Shown one piece after another: positions 53,935 through 61,539 of a stretch of 64,000 nt of DNA; position 1 is the first letter of the stretch, and each line of letters begins with the position of its first letter. The notes below the pieces were generated by a model. The model saw only the letters and a list, made by a program, of their open reading frames with translations. It searched no databases and was not told the origin of the DNA. This DNA is from Nocardia arthritidis (GTDB lineage: Bacteria; Actinomycetota; Actinomycetes; Mycobacteriales; Mycobacteriaceae), in the NCBI RefSeq assembly GCF_011801145.1, contig NZ_CP046172.1, positions 7,998,001 to 8,062,000 on the forward strand, in the 5' to 3' direction. The position numbers and the translations under genes are program-made.

Positions 53935-54470
53935 TAGGCAATCATCTGCTCGACGGTCTTCTTCCCGGCGTCGGTGAGTCGGTATGTCTTGCGTGCCTGC
54001 TGCGACTTGCCCGATTTTTTGAGCTGGAGGATGAGCGAAGGCTTCTTTGCGATAAGCGTGGACATGACCTTAGAGGTTCCCGTAACACCGTGTCCAAGAT
54101 CCTTGAGAAGCTTATTCAGCTCAAGGGATCCAAACGAGTCTTGGCCTTTGAGAACCTGGACCCAGTAGGCAGCGACCAGCATCCCGGCCGGGTGAGTCGA
54201 CGCCCCTGAGGCGCTGTAAAGCTCCGCGAAGTGCTCCCAGTTGCTGGCCTCGGCCGCGATCCCCTCATCGATCTCGTTGCGGTCGAACTCGTCATCAGGT
54301 CCACTGGATACGCTGGCCAGACCAGTTTTCTTAGGCGACGGACCCAGCGAAATATTGTGCCGCTCCGCAACCCATCGAATAACGCGCCCACGCGCGTCAT
54401 CATCGAGCTCGCTAAGCGCTCTCGACACCTTGCCCATTGCCTCGATTTCGAGGTCTACTCCTTCGTCCAT
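53934..54470 (-). CDS. Unknown protein with C-terminal winged helix, first gene of the HEPN operon
   Basis: Protein of 178 residues, family not recognised. The front part is acidic (DEGVDLEIEAMGKVSRALSE). After a linker (LASVSSGPDDEFDRN) comes a structured half, GMLVAAYWVQVLKGQDSFGS, LELNKLLKDLGHGV, KKPSLILQLKKSGKSQQ and a wing KTYRLTDAGKKTVEQMI, like a winged-helix DNA- or RNA-binding domain. ATG 54470 follows GGAGGG. Its stop overlaps the HEPN-motif gene start (TAATG), so the two are coupled. It may be the partner or antitoxin of the HEPN protein. Confidence 0.65.
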   Translation of the reverse strand: MDEGVDLEIEAMGKVSRALSELDDDARGRVIRWVAERHNISLGPSPKKTGLASVSSGPDDEFDRNEIDEGIAAEASNWEHFAELYSASGASTHPAGMLVAAYWVQVLKGQDSFGSLELNKLLKDLGHGVTGTSKVMSTLIAKKPSLILQLKKSGKSQQARKTYRLTDAGKKTVEQMIA

Positions 54471-54843
54471 CTGCCCTCCAGCTTTGGGTGGCTAACACGA
54501 GCATGTTAGATGCCATAACATAGAAGACAAAGGACATTCATGCGCGTGTGTGCCCCAACTCGGTAAGACTTCGTTAGCGCAAGGGCGCCTCGGAGGGCTC
54601 GTCTGAACTGTAATGTCGGGATATACCTGCTGGTAAGCGTAATTTAGGTACCCACAGCGACCGCAGTCGCGGAAGCCGTCACCTTCCGGCAGTTGGGTCG
54701 AGGTCGGCGACCTCATCAATGACCAACTTATACCCCGTACCAGGTGGGCTACTGACTCTAGACCACCCCATTGCCGAAGCAGCCGATCACATCAGCAAGG
54801 CTGTGATCGAAACCCTCATCGCGTACATCCAGCTCACAAGACT

Positions 54844-54878
54844 CCCCCGCTGAAGCACGCGCCCCCGCTGAAGCACGC
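54844..54878 (+). repeat. Short tandem direct repeat
   Basis: CCCCCGCTGAAGCACGC occurs twice with one base between the copies. Confidence 0.7.
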
Positions 54879-55004
54879 ACCTGCCCGATGCCTCCCGCTG
54901 CTTGTGCCGAGACCAAGCGACAGGCCGCTGCGGTTCGAGTAAGAGCTGTAACAATCAGGCAGATAAGCAACTGGCGGCGGACGCCGCCCTAGCCGATACC
55001 TTGC

Positions 55005-55026
55005 TATATGTCGTTGGTGACATATA
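55005..55026. promoter_or_regulatory. Operator of the toxin-antitoxin operon
   Basis: TATATGTC-gttggt-GACATATA is a perfect 8-bp inverted repeat located 11 bases before the toxin GTG. The spacer motif CGTTGGTG is repeated just after it. Toxin-antitoxin operons are usually autoregulated at such a site. Confidence 0.65.
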
Positions 55027-55037
55027 TCGTTGGTGTC

Positions 55038-55422
55038 GTGGGTAAACTGTTCACCATCGAAATCGAGCCCGAGGTGCGGGACTGGCTGGAAGCGCTGCCA
55101 GCCAAGCACTTCCTCAAGATCGATGAATACGTCGGCCTGCTTGCCGAACAAGCTGAGTCGCTGAGCGAACCCCTACGCCCGATACCTCGGCAACGGGGTC
55201 CGGGAGCTACGCCCCACGCTGAATGGGGCCGCCATCCGCATCACCTATTGGCTCGCACCCGGACGACGAGCCATCCTGCTGACAGTGTTCCGCAAGACCC
55301 GGATGCGAGAAGACATCGAGATCAAACGCGCGAAAATCGCCCAACAAACCTGCCAAGCCGAACACACACCCGCCCATCAAGAATTCGTCCGCATAATCGA
55401 GAAAGGAGAACTGGACCGATGA
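55038..55422 (+). pseudogene. HigB/RelE-type toxin gene with a one-base frameshift
   Basis: From GTG 55038 the frame reads GKLFTIEIEPEVRDWLEALP, then AEQAESLSEP, as in HigB/RelE (Gp49-like) mRNA-cutting toxins. The expected continuation YARYLGNGVRELRPTLNGAA, TYWLAPGRRAILLTVFRKT and VRIIEKGELDR lies in another frame. Both join at a run of four C at 55170-55173; removing one base gives an intact toxin of about 127 residues ending on TGA 55420, which overlaps the antitoxin ATG. As read, the first frame runs on into the antitoxin frame. It is a true mutation, a phase-variable run, or a sequencing error. Confidence 0.8.
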
Positions 55423-55760
55423 GCCACGCACGCTGGAAAACCCTACGGGAACGCAAACTCGCCGAGGGCTACACCGAACCCGACGATGTCACCGAGACCC
55501 GCCGAGAAATCCGGCTCTCCATGGCACTGGCCAAAGCCGTCTACGACCGCCGCACCGAACTCGGACTCACCCAAGCCGACCTCGCCGAACGCGCCGGTCT
55601 CACCCAAGCCAAAATCTCGCGCATCGAAGGCTCCGACACCGTGCCAACCCTCCCTCTGCTCGCTAAGCTCGCCGACGCACTCGACGCGACCCTGAACATC
55701 GCTCTCGACGCCGACGACACCCGAGTCAACTTCACCAGCCACCACACCGACGCTGCCTGA
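55419..55760 (+). CDS. XRE family antitoxin (HigA-like)
   Basis: DNA-binding antitoxin of 113 residues. After an N-terminal helix (SHARWKTLRERKLAEGYTEP) the HTH reads VYDRRTELGLTQADLAERAG, LTQAKISRIEGSDTVPTLPL and LAKLADALDATLNI. ATG 55419 overlaps the toxin stop and has GAAAGGAG nine bases upstream. It would neutralise the toxin and repress the operon at the upstream palindrome. It is intact even though the toxin is broken. Confidence 0.88.
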   Translation: MSHARWKTLRERKLAEGYTEPDDVTETRREIRLSMALAKAVYDRRTELGLTQADLAERAGLTQAKISRIEGSDTVPTLPLLAKLADALDATLNIALDADDTRVNFTSHHTDAA

Positions 55761-55923
55761 ATGAGAGATCGCTTCGACGAGACCTGCAATCGGCCATACG
55801 AATAGCGTCCTGACCGTCGCGCCTTCCCGCAGTAAAGCGTAGGCGATCTCTATCTCTCGATGCGTGCGGCGCAGAGCTCCTACTTCCGTTCCTGCAGAAA
55901 ACCAATTCAGCATGGGATAGCCA

Positions 55924-56628
55924 ATGGTGTTAATTCTCCACAATATCGAGGATCCGCGCACACCGTGCGGCGGTGTCGAGTCTCCCGGCCATTACAAAGG
56001 CGCGCTGGCAACTTCCCTTGGATTCGCCGATAAGACTGTCACACGCACCCAAGCATTGGCGCACTGTGCCCAGACACGCAACGGACTGGCGATAGCGTAC
56101 GAGATAGTTTTCTCGCCGCCACACTCGTGGTCCATCATGTGGGGTCTCAGCGAGTCCGACACGGTGCAGTTAATGGAGAAAGCATACGTTGCGGCGATTG
56201 ATCGGACCATGAAGTACGTCGAGGAACAACTGTCGTACACTCGACGCGGACTCAATGGGATAAGGCAAATCGATGCAAGCCTGTCGTGGGCGCAGTTCGA
56301 GCATTTCTCTGATAGGCGTGAGCGGCCCGATCGCCATACACATATAATAATCGATACGACCGTGCATGGGTCCGACGGACAATGGAGTCAGCTCGATGTG
56401 CGACCGCTTAGAAGCAACGCGGAAGCCGGGACTTTTCAGGCAATATTCGAGTCGGCGATTGCAGCTTACAGCAGCCAAATGGTTGGCCTTGCCTTCGAGG
56501 AAAGGGCCGCCTTCGAACCAGGCGACAAAGCTCGGTTCGAAGTTTCCGGTGTGCCAGATGAGCTGATTACCAACTTCTTCGGCAGATCTGTATCCAGCTG
56601 GCAAGAATCGGACTGGCAAGTCCTCTGA
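55924..56628 (+). pseudogene. Truncated MobF (TrwC-type) relaxase domain
   Basis: An open frame of 234 residues matches the N-terminal relaxase domain of MobF proteins that nick DNA at oriT in conjugation: LAIAYEIVFSPPHSWSIMWG (usually YDLTFSAPKSVSVLW), EQLSYTRRGLNGIRQID, the three-histidine metal motif as RPDRHTHIIIDTTVHGSDGQ, then DVRPLRSNAEAGTFQ and FEVSGVPDELITNFFGRSVSS. Full proteins exceed 900 residues and carry a helicase; this stops after the relaxase core, and the N-terminal catalytic tyrosines are not visible. It is evidence for a former conjugative element. Confidence 0.75.
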
Positions 56629-56971
56629 CAACTGTTCGGGTAGCGCAGCAGCCTGGCTGATGGGACATCAGAACTCAGCGCAAGCTCGGGCGCAAGATGG
56701 CGACGCTCGACGCCACGGCCACCTGTTCAACAGCGTCGGCTATGCGCCGCGCTTTATGAGCGGAGGGTGACCGTAGCCCCAGATCCCCGCGCCATCGGAG
56801 CGTGGAAAGGTACCTCACTCAAGGTTCGGGTGAGGGCTTCTCGTGGACATTGCAGGAACTTACTCGAACCGGACCGATCTCCTGGAAGGCTTCTCCGAGC
56901 TGCATGAACGACTCGCCAGAAGCAGACTACACATGTCCACGCCTCGCCCTTCGCGGCCGTCAGGATGACGG
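56629..56971. other. Intergenic stretch of 343 bp inside the island
   Basis: It follows the relaxase remnant. I see no gene, no strong hairpin and no repeat match. It may hold decayed relaxase sequence beyond recognition. Confidence 0.4.
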
Positions 56972-57142
56972 AAGAAGCAGTTGATGCCCGAGGAGACAGG
57001 CACAATCGTGGCCAAGTACAAAGCCGGGGCGTCGATGGCTCAGCTGAGGGTCGAACACCACATGGCCAAACGGACGGTGTCGAATGTGTTGCGTGATGCC
57101 GGGGTTGAGATCAGATTCAGAGGTGAACGCCCCCGAAGCTAG
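56972..57142 (+). pseudogene. Resolvase/invertase-type HTH remnant, copy 2
   Basis: Reads KKQLMPEETGTIVAKYKAGA, SMAQLRVEHHMAKRTVSNVL and RDAGVEIRFRGERPRS, then a stop. It is a C-terminal recombinase HTH without catalytic domain. It is in frame here, unlike copy 1 at 52921, which is about 4 kb to the left in the same orientation. Confidence 0.65.
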
Positions 57143-57360
57143 GTCATTCCATCGCGCGACCGAAAGCTCCGTGCTACATTGAGGCGACTCGCTACAGGAT
57201 CGCCGGTCGGACCGCGGTTACCAGCCAGTCTCCTTCAAAAGCAACGCGCCCAAATCATGTTCTACTGCGTCCCTTGATACCAAACGCACTGTTCGTGCCT
57301 CAACATCGAAGTGGCCGACTTGGGCATATTTGTCGTGCGCAGAAACGGATCAGATCGCAC

Positions 57361-58350
57361 ATGAACGAAGTGAAATACCGCGCATTTCTAGTAAGCAGCA
57401 CACCGTCCAAACATCGTGTATTCGCCGTCGTTGGTAACGAACTCGAAGCTGTCGCAACCTTCGACGAACGTATTCAGGCACGATGGCTGGCCGGTGCACT
57501 GAACGAGTACGCGCAAGGCAGGATGGCGGCCCGTGAAAGCTTGTACGTGTTCCATCAGCAGCAGAATCTGCCAGGGCCAGTACGTGCCCAGGTCCGCCGC
57601 ATCGAGGAATCGCTCAGTGTGTCTATCGAAAAACTATCGGCTCGTCGCGCACAGGGAGCGTTCCCCATCATCGAGGCGTTGGAGTATGAACGCCCCGTGC
57701 ACTCGTTCATGCTCTATTCAGATCCAGATCATGCAGACGCACATCAACACATAAGCCCGCGCACAGCAGCAGCCATCTACGACGTCTGCGAAGGAATCAT
57801 CGAGCTGTTGGAGCAGATGACCGACGAGCAAGTCCGTGAAGACGAGCCACTGCGCTGCTGGGCTGCCACCCCAGGGCTCCACGCACAGAACAGAGATATA
57901 GCCCTTCTATACATGAAGGCCGTGGAGAAGTTTCAAAGTGACCTGTGCTGGGGCGGGCTACTCCCTCAGTCGCTGTTTGAGGAAATTGTATTGTGGGAGA
58001 TTCTCAACATCGCCGAGGCGGACATCAAGAAGATCCGAGAACTTGGCCCCGAAGTAGACGATGACACATACTGCGCAGAGGTACTTGCAGTCGGTGATCT
58101 AACCGAGCTGCCTGAGCGAGAATACGACCACAATTACGGACAGCTACGCAAGGTACTGTTCGAAGAGGAAGATACAGCCGATATTCGACGCATTCTGACA
58201 GCCTTGAAGGAGCCACTTCCGGCCGACTTCGACATCTCGTTCCTGTTCCTCCCTTTCGATGAGATGTGCGTCGAGGGCGACTGTGATGAGTGCGATAGCC
58301 ATGCTGACAACTTTCGGGCAGCCCTCCTCAGCGAAGGCTACGGAGCGTAG
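57361..58350 (+). CDS. Unknown protein (329 aa) in the island
   Basis: Protein of 329 residues that I do not recognise. It begins MNEVKYRAFLVSSTPSKHRV and has a mostly helical middle (AQVRRIEESLSVSIEKLSAR, YDVCEGIIELLEQMTDEQVR). The C-terminal 100 residues are acidic and carry four cysteines and a histidine in FDEMCVEGDCDECDSHADNF, a possible metal site. There is no signal sequence or membrane segment. Codon use is less GC-rich than in the chromosomal genes. ATG 57361 is the first good start; an upstream start at 57274 is possible. A strong hairpin follows the stop. Confidence 0.7.
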   Translation: MNEVKYRAFLVSSTPSKHRVFAVVGNELEAVATFDERIQARWLAGALNEYAQGRMAARESLYVFHQQQNLPGPVRAQVRRIEESLSVSIEKLSARRAQGAFPIIEALEYERPVHSFMLYSDPDHADAHQHISPRTAAAIYDVCEGIIELLEQMTDEQVREDEPLRCWAATPGLHAQNRDIALLYMKAVEKFQSDLCWGGLLPQSLFEEIVLWEILNIAEADIKKIRELGPEVDDDTYCAEVLAVGDLTELPEREYDHNYGQLRKVLFEEEDTADIRRILTALKEPLPADFDISFLFLPFDEMCVEGDCDECDSHADNFRAALLSEGYGA

Positions 58351-58392
58351 GTCCAGCCAACTGATAACGCGGTTCGAGTAAGGGCCATAGCC

Positions 58393-58427
58393 GACGGCCC
58401 CGCAAGTCTGTGACCTGCGGGGCCGTC
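58393..58427 (+). terminator. Hairpin after the unknown island gene
   Basis: GACGGCCCCGCA and TGCGGGGCCGTC form a perfect 12-bp stem with an 11-base loop, 43 bases past the stop. No T run follows. Confidence 0.65.
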
Positions 58428-58500
58428 AAGGGTGGGAGCTAACGCTTGACAGCCCGAACACCTCGGCAGGTGACGTCACCGCACAAGGTGACCACCGGGT

Positions 58501-58620
58501 CGGGGGTCCGGGGCCGAAGCGGCGTCGGGAAGGCGAGCCGATCGGGGCAAGGGGCGAAGCCCCGGAGGGGGTCCGGGGGGCGAAGCCCCGCCGGGTGGGG
58601 TGTGGGGGCTTCGCCCCACA
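58501..58620 (+). repeat. GC-rich REP-like repeat, including the right copy of the island repeat
   Basis: 58504-58560 matches the left copy at 52821-52878. It continues into GGGGCGAAGCCCC, again GGGGCGAAGCCCC, and GGGGGCTTCGCCCC, a chain of short hairpins like REP elements. No gene is present. Confidence 0.65.
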
Positions 58621-58640
58621 AACATCGCGAAACGAGAAAC

Positions 58641-58667
58641 GGCTCATGCTCTCCATGAGCATGAGCC
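58641..58667 (-). terminator. Terminator of ssrA
   Basis: On the minus strand GGCTCATGCTC-atgga-GAGCATGAGCC is a perfect 11-bp stem, followed by GTTTCTCGTTTCG. It begins ten bases after the tmRNA 3' end. Confidence 0.85.
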
Positions 58668-58676
58668 GCCATCGAG

Positions 58677-59042
58677 TGGAGCTGCCGGGAATCGAACCCG
58701 GGTCCTCCGCCGCGTCTTCAGGGCTTCTCCGTGTGCAGTTCGCTGTGTCTCTGCTCGGATCTCCGGGTCACGCGAACGAGCTCGGATGACGATCCCAGTC
58801 GCTGTTTGTTGTCCCGTACCACTCCGCGACCGAGTGGGACGGTGAGCCCTCTAGCTGATGCCGGCACCGGGACCGAGGGCATATCCCGGGCCGACAGAGA
58901 CGCTGTCGCTTAGGCAGCGAGAGCGTACTCGCGCTGATGAGAATCGGCGCTTAATTGGTTGCAACGACGCTTACGGTGGTCTCTTGCCTGCACCGACACG
59001 CTTCCCCTGAATCAACGTACGCAGTCGAAACCGTTCAGCCCC
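58677..59042 (-). ncRNA. ssrA: tmRNA (transfer-messenger RNA)
   Basis: The 366-nt one-piece tmRNA rescues ribosomes stalled on broken mRNAs. The 5' end GGGGCUGAACGGUUUCGACU and 3' end GGGUUCGAUUCCCGGCAGCUC, plus A, form the alanyl tRNA-like domain; CCA is not encoded. The tag frame reads ADSHQREYALAA and ends in UAA, the actinobacterial form with E in place of D at position 7 compared with M. tuberculosis. Before the 5' end the minus strand has TAACAT about 30 bases upstream as a possible -10 box of the precursor. smpB lies upstream on the same strand. Confidence 0.97.
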
Positions 59043-59166
59043 GTACGTCCCGGCACCTTGCCGGGCTAGTCATGTTAACACCGTGCGAACGCCAGATCAT
59101 CCCGATATCCCGGTGCCGCTGTTTCCGCGGCGGCGGGGCAGCGGTCCCGTTCTGCCGCACCGGAAC

Positions 59167-59640
59167 TCAGCGCATACCTTTGATCCGGCGGCCGATTTCG
59201 CGGGTGACCTCGCGTTCGGCGGTGCGGCGGGCCAGGTCTTGCCGCTTGTCGTAGTCCTGTTTACCTCTGGCCAGCGCGAGCTCGACCTTGACCTTGCCGT
59301 CGGAGAAGTACATCGACAGCGGGACCAGCGTGTTGTTGCCTTCTTTGGCCTTGCCGGTGAGTTTGTCGATCTCGCGGCGGTGCAGTAGTAGTTTGCGGGT
59401 GCGCCGCGGGGCGTGGTTGGTCCAGGTGCCGTGGCTGAATTCGGGAATGTGCAGCCCGCGCAGCCACACCTCGCCGTCGTCGACCGTCGCGAAGGCGTCG
59501 ACCAGCGAGGCCTTGCCCTCGCGCAGGCTCTTGACCTCGGTACCGACCAGCGCGATCCCGGCCTCGTAGGTATCCAGGATCGTGTAGTTGTGCCGCGCCC
59601 GGCGGTTGGTCGCGATGACCTTGCGCCCCTTCTCCTTCAT
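59167..59640 (-). CDS. smpB: SsrA-binding protein SmpB
   Basis: RNA-binding protein of 157 residues, the normal length, that binds the tRNA-like end of tmRNA and brings it to stalled ribosomes. It shows [77 protein letters not shown] and the basic C-terminal tail ([19 protein letters not shown], then IGRRIKG) that enters the mRNA channel. ATG 59640 follows GAGGAG. It lies 125 bases upstream of ssrA on the same strand. Confidence 0.98.
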   Translation of the reverse strand: MKEKGRKVIATNRRARHNYTILDTYEAGIALVGTEVKSLREGKASLVDAFATVDDGEVWLRGLHIPEFSHGTWTNHAPRRTRKLLLHRREIDKLTGKAKEGNNTLVPLSMYFSDGKVKVELALARGKQDYDKRQDLARRTAEREVTREIGRRIKGMR

Positions 59641-59650
59641 ATCTCCTCAA

Positions 59651-60011
59651 TCATCCCGTATGCCCAGCTAGACGGCTCGTTTCCGCGCTGGCACCCGCGC
59701 TCGGCGTCACCGCCGAGCTGGAGTGCCCAACCAGCTTACGGATGCGCTCGGAATCGACCCCGGCAGCAATCAACAGCGAGACGAAGAAATGTCTTCCGCC
59801 ATGCCACGCGAAGCCGGTGCCCTGACCGCTAGGAACCCCTGCCCGCTTCGAGATGGCAGCCAGCCTGCCGGCTCCAGATACGAGCTGGTGAATCCTCCGC
59901 CCTTGGCCGACAGGAACGCAAGCGCATTACCTTTCCGTCCGAACTTCTTCAGCGAACGCGAAGCGGTTCTGTCAGCTCCGACCAGGATGGCCGACAAATC
60001 ATTAAGCTCGG
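59651..60011 (-). pseudogene. Tyrosine recombinase (integrase) C-terminal remnant
   Basis: On the minus strand, one frame reads RAELNDLSAILVGADRTASR, KGNALAFLSAKGGGFTSSYL. A second, after a frameshift near 59810-59830, reads FAWHGGRHFFVSLLIAAGVD and SERIRKLVGHSSSAVT. These are the HxxR box and GHSS of phage-type integrases. The first catalytic arginine and the final tyrosine are missing, so it is a dead fragment. It fills the gap between smpB and the membrane-protein gene. smpB's own promoter must lie in it. Confidence 0.7.
60003..60008 (+). promoter_or_regulatory. -10 box of a probable leaderless transcript (membrane protein)
   Basis: TAAGCT is followed after six bases by GTG 60015. Confidence 0.5.
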
Positions 60012-60014
60012 CGC

Positions 60015-61157
60015 GTGAACGAAGGTGAAAACAGTCCGGAGCAGTACCTGGGCTGGGAGCAAGACCTGTCGCCATCGGAGTACTCGGGCGGGAGCGCTGT
60101 GGCGGAATTCGGACCGCTGCCGCCGATTCCGGCGTTGGCGCAACCGCACGCGGTGTTCAGCGTCGGTGCGGACACGGCCTTGCGGGTAGGGGAGGCACTG
60201 GCGGGGCGGATGCTGCGCAATCCGCTGGTCTGGATGTGGTTCGTCCTGTTGTGGGGCGGGATAGCGGGAGTACTCACGCTGTTCATGGGCCAGGTGGGTG
60301 CCGTGCTGGGCGTCTGGGTCATCGGGGCGGCATTTGTTTCCCAGCTGCTGAGCCACGGCCGCCGGGTGCGGAAGTACACGGCGATCGCTCGGGCCGGCTA
60401 CGTGCCCGGCACAGTGGTGGCCGTTCGATTCGGACCGGATGCATTCGACTTCAGCAGCGAACGTGGCCGGGCGCGGTTCCACTACGCGCGCATTCGGGCC
60501 GTCTTCAACAACCGACCGGATACCGTGGTGTTGCGCATAGGCGACGCGCTGTGTGGATTTCCACGAGAGCTGTTTCCGGACTGGAGCATCGATCTCATCG
60601 CGGCGGCGAAACGCGGCGACGGTTCGGCGTCCGCGCCGAATATCGCTGAGCTGCTGCCGATTCCAGGCCTCGTGCAACCAACCGCGACGTTCGTTGCCGG
60701 ACCCGGCACGGCTCGCGCCATGGCACGTACCTACACCTGGCAGACGCTGCGTCCCCTCCTCCCCACCGCCGCGATGCTCATCATCCCGGCCTTTATCGTC
60801 GCGCTGGTCACGCACAGCGGGCAGGTGCTGGCGCTCGCGGTGGCCGTCGCGGTAGTGGTCGGGGGATTCGTGGCGCTCGTGGCGCTCCTGACAGTTAGGC
60901 AGATGTCCATCGGTTTTGCCTGCGCCGCGCCGCCCGGCCAACCGATGACCGTCCGCTACGGATCGGACGCGGTCGAACTCCAACTCGCGAATTCTCGGAG
61001 CCGAACCCCGTATTCGGTAATCCGCTCGGTGAACGTCCGTGGCCCGATTGCCGTCGTCACCACGACCACGCCGACGGTGTGCCCGCGAGATCTCGTCCCG
61101 GATAGGGCTATCGAGCACATGCGCACGGTGAATCCGCGAATCGTGATCAAACGCTGA
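60015..61157 (+). CDS. Unknown membrane protein with duplicated YcxB-like architecture
   Basis: Protein of 380 residues built twice on the same plan: a short soluble start, two hydrophobic segments and a soluble beta-rich domain. The first unit runs about 30-215 (WMWFVLLWGGIAGVLTLFMG, AVLGVWVIGAAF, then RFGPDAFDFSSERGRARFHY and IRAVFNN), the second about 215-380 (MLIIPAFIVALVTHSGQVLA, AVVVGGFVALVALL, then RYGSDAVELQLANSRSRTPY and IRSVNVRG). The soluble parts resemble the YcxB-like domain. GTG 60015 is probably leaderless. A strong terminator follows, so it is transcribed alone. The function is unknown. Confidence 0.75.
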   Translation: MNEGENSPEQYLGWEQDLSPSEYSGGSAVAEFGPLPPIPALAQPHAVFSVGADTALRVGEALAGRMLRNPLVWMWFVLLWGGIAGVLTLFMGQVGAVLGVWVIGAAFVSQLLSHGRRVRKYTAIARAGYVPGTVVAVRFGPDAFDFSSERGRARFHYARIRAVFNNRPDTVVLRIGDALCGFPRELFPDWSIDLIAAAKRGDGSASAPNIAELLPIPGLVQPTATFVAGPGTARAMARTYTWQTLRPLLPTAAMLIIPAFIVALVTHSGQVLALAVAVAVVVGGFVALVALLTVRQMSIGFACAAPPGQPMTVRYGSDAVELQLANSRSRTPYSVIRSVNVRGPIAVVTTTTPTVCPRDLVPDRAIEHMRTVNPRIVIKR

Positions 61158-61539
61158 GGCCGGTAGCCATCACGGCAAGCTCCGCACCGGCGTGTCATCT
61201 CTTCGACACGCCGGTGATTTTTCGGCGTCGCACGCTTCCAGCAAACCAATTGATAAACCGTTCGAATGGCACGGAAAAGCACATCGATTCGCTGATCACC
61301 ATGGCAATCAATTGCGATCCGAACGAACGGATACCAGGAGTGAACCGGCCTCGTACCAGCATCATCAACGATAGCCACCGCATAGCTGCCGACGGCAACT
61401 CCTCGACCGAACCCACCGTCCTTGCGCAGCAACCGAATTCACCCGTCCGGTCACGTTGACCGACCCGGCCACCGCTCCAACGATTGATCCCGTGAGCGGC
61501 CCACGAACCGGATGGGCGCTCAGCCCGAAAGGAAAGTCC
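61158..61539. other. Intergenic stretch of 382 bp
   Basis: After the terminator of the membrane-protein gene it holds no recognisable gene. The part before 61540 must carry the promoter and leader of the two micro-peptide genes; I see no clear -35/-10 pair. Confidence 0.45.
61185..61222 (+). terminator. Rho-independent terminator
   Basis: CACCGGCGTGTC-atctcttc-GACACGCCGGTG is a perfect 12-bp stem followed by ATTTTTC. It closes the membrane-protein gene. Confidence 0.92.

Larger units (their letters stand above)
54471..55037. other. Intergenic stretch of 567 bp inside the island
   Basis: No gene I can support. On the minus strand near 54700-54720 a short piece reads KLVIDEVADLDPTA, which could be part of an old ATPase, but it stops at once. 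It also holds a tandem repeat and the operator of the next operon. Confidence 0.45.
52577..58676. mobile_element. Decayed mobile island next to the 3' end of ssrA
   Basis: The stretch between the VOC gene and ssrA differs from its surroundings: lower GC in many places, gene remnants and long gaps. It holds mobile-element parts (two resolvase-HTH remnants, a MobF relaxase fragment), a toxin-antitoxin pair, a HEPN-motif operon and an unknown protein. Two direct copies of a 57-58 bp GC-rich repeat (52821 and 58504) mark its sides. The 3' end of ssrA is a classic integration site, but I found no second copy of the ssrA end. The left limit is only approximate. Confidence 0.6.

Noticed and set aside
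54492..54719. 75-codon minus-strand frame in the island gap
   Set aside because: No ribosome binding site, no recognised sequence, and unlikely composition.
55008..55760. A natural 250-aa toxin-antitoxin fusion protein
   Set aside because: The middle part between the two halves is unlike any family, while the true toxin C-terminus lies in another frame and overlaps the antitoxin start; a one-base frameshift explains it.
58555..58620. CRISPR-like array
   Set aside because: The GGGGCGAAGCCCC units are too short and irregularly spaced, without unique spacers; REP-like repeats fit better. No cas genes are present in the window.
52577..58676. A full attachment-site duplicate of the ssrA 3' end
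   Set aside because: I looked for copies of GCTGCCGGGAATCGAACCC elsewhere in the window and saw only the one in ssrA.
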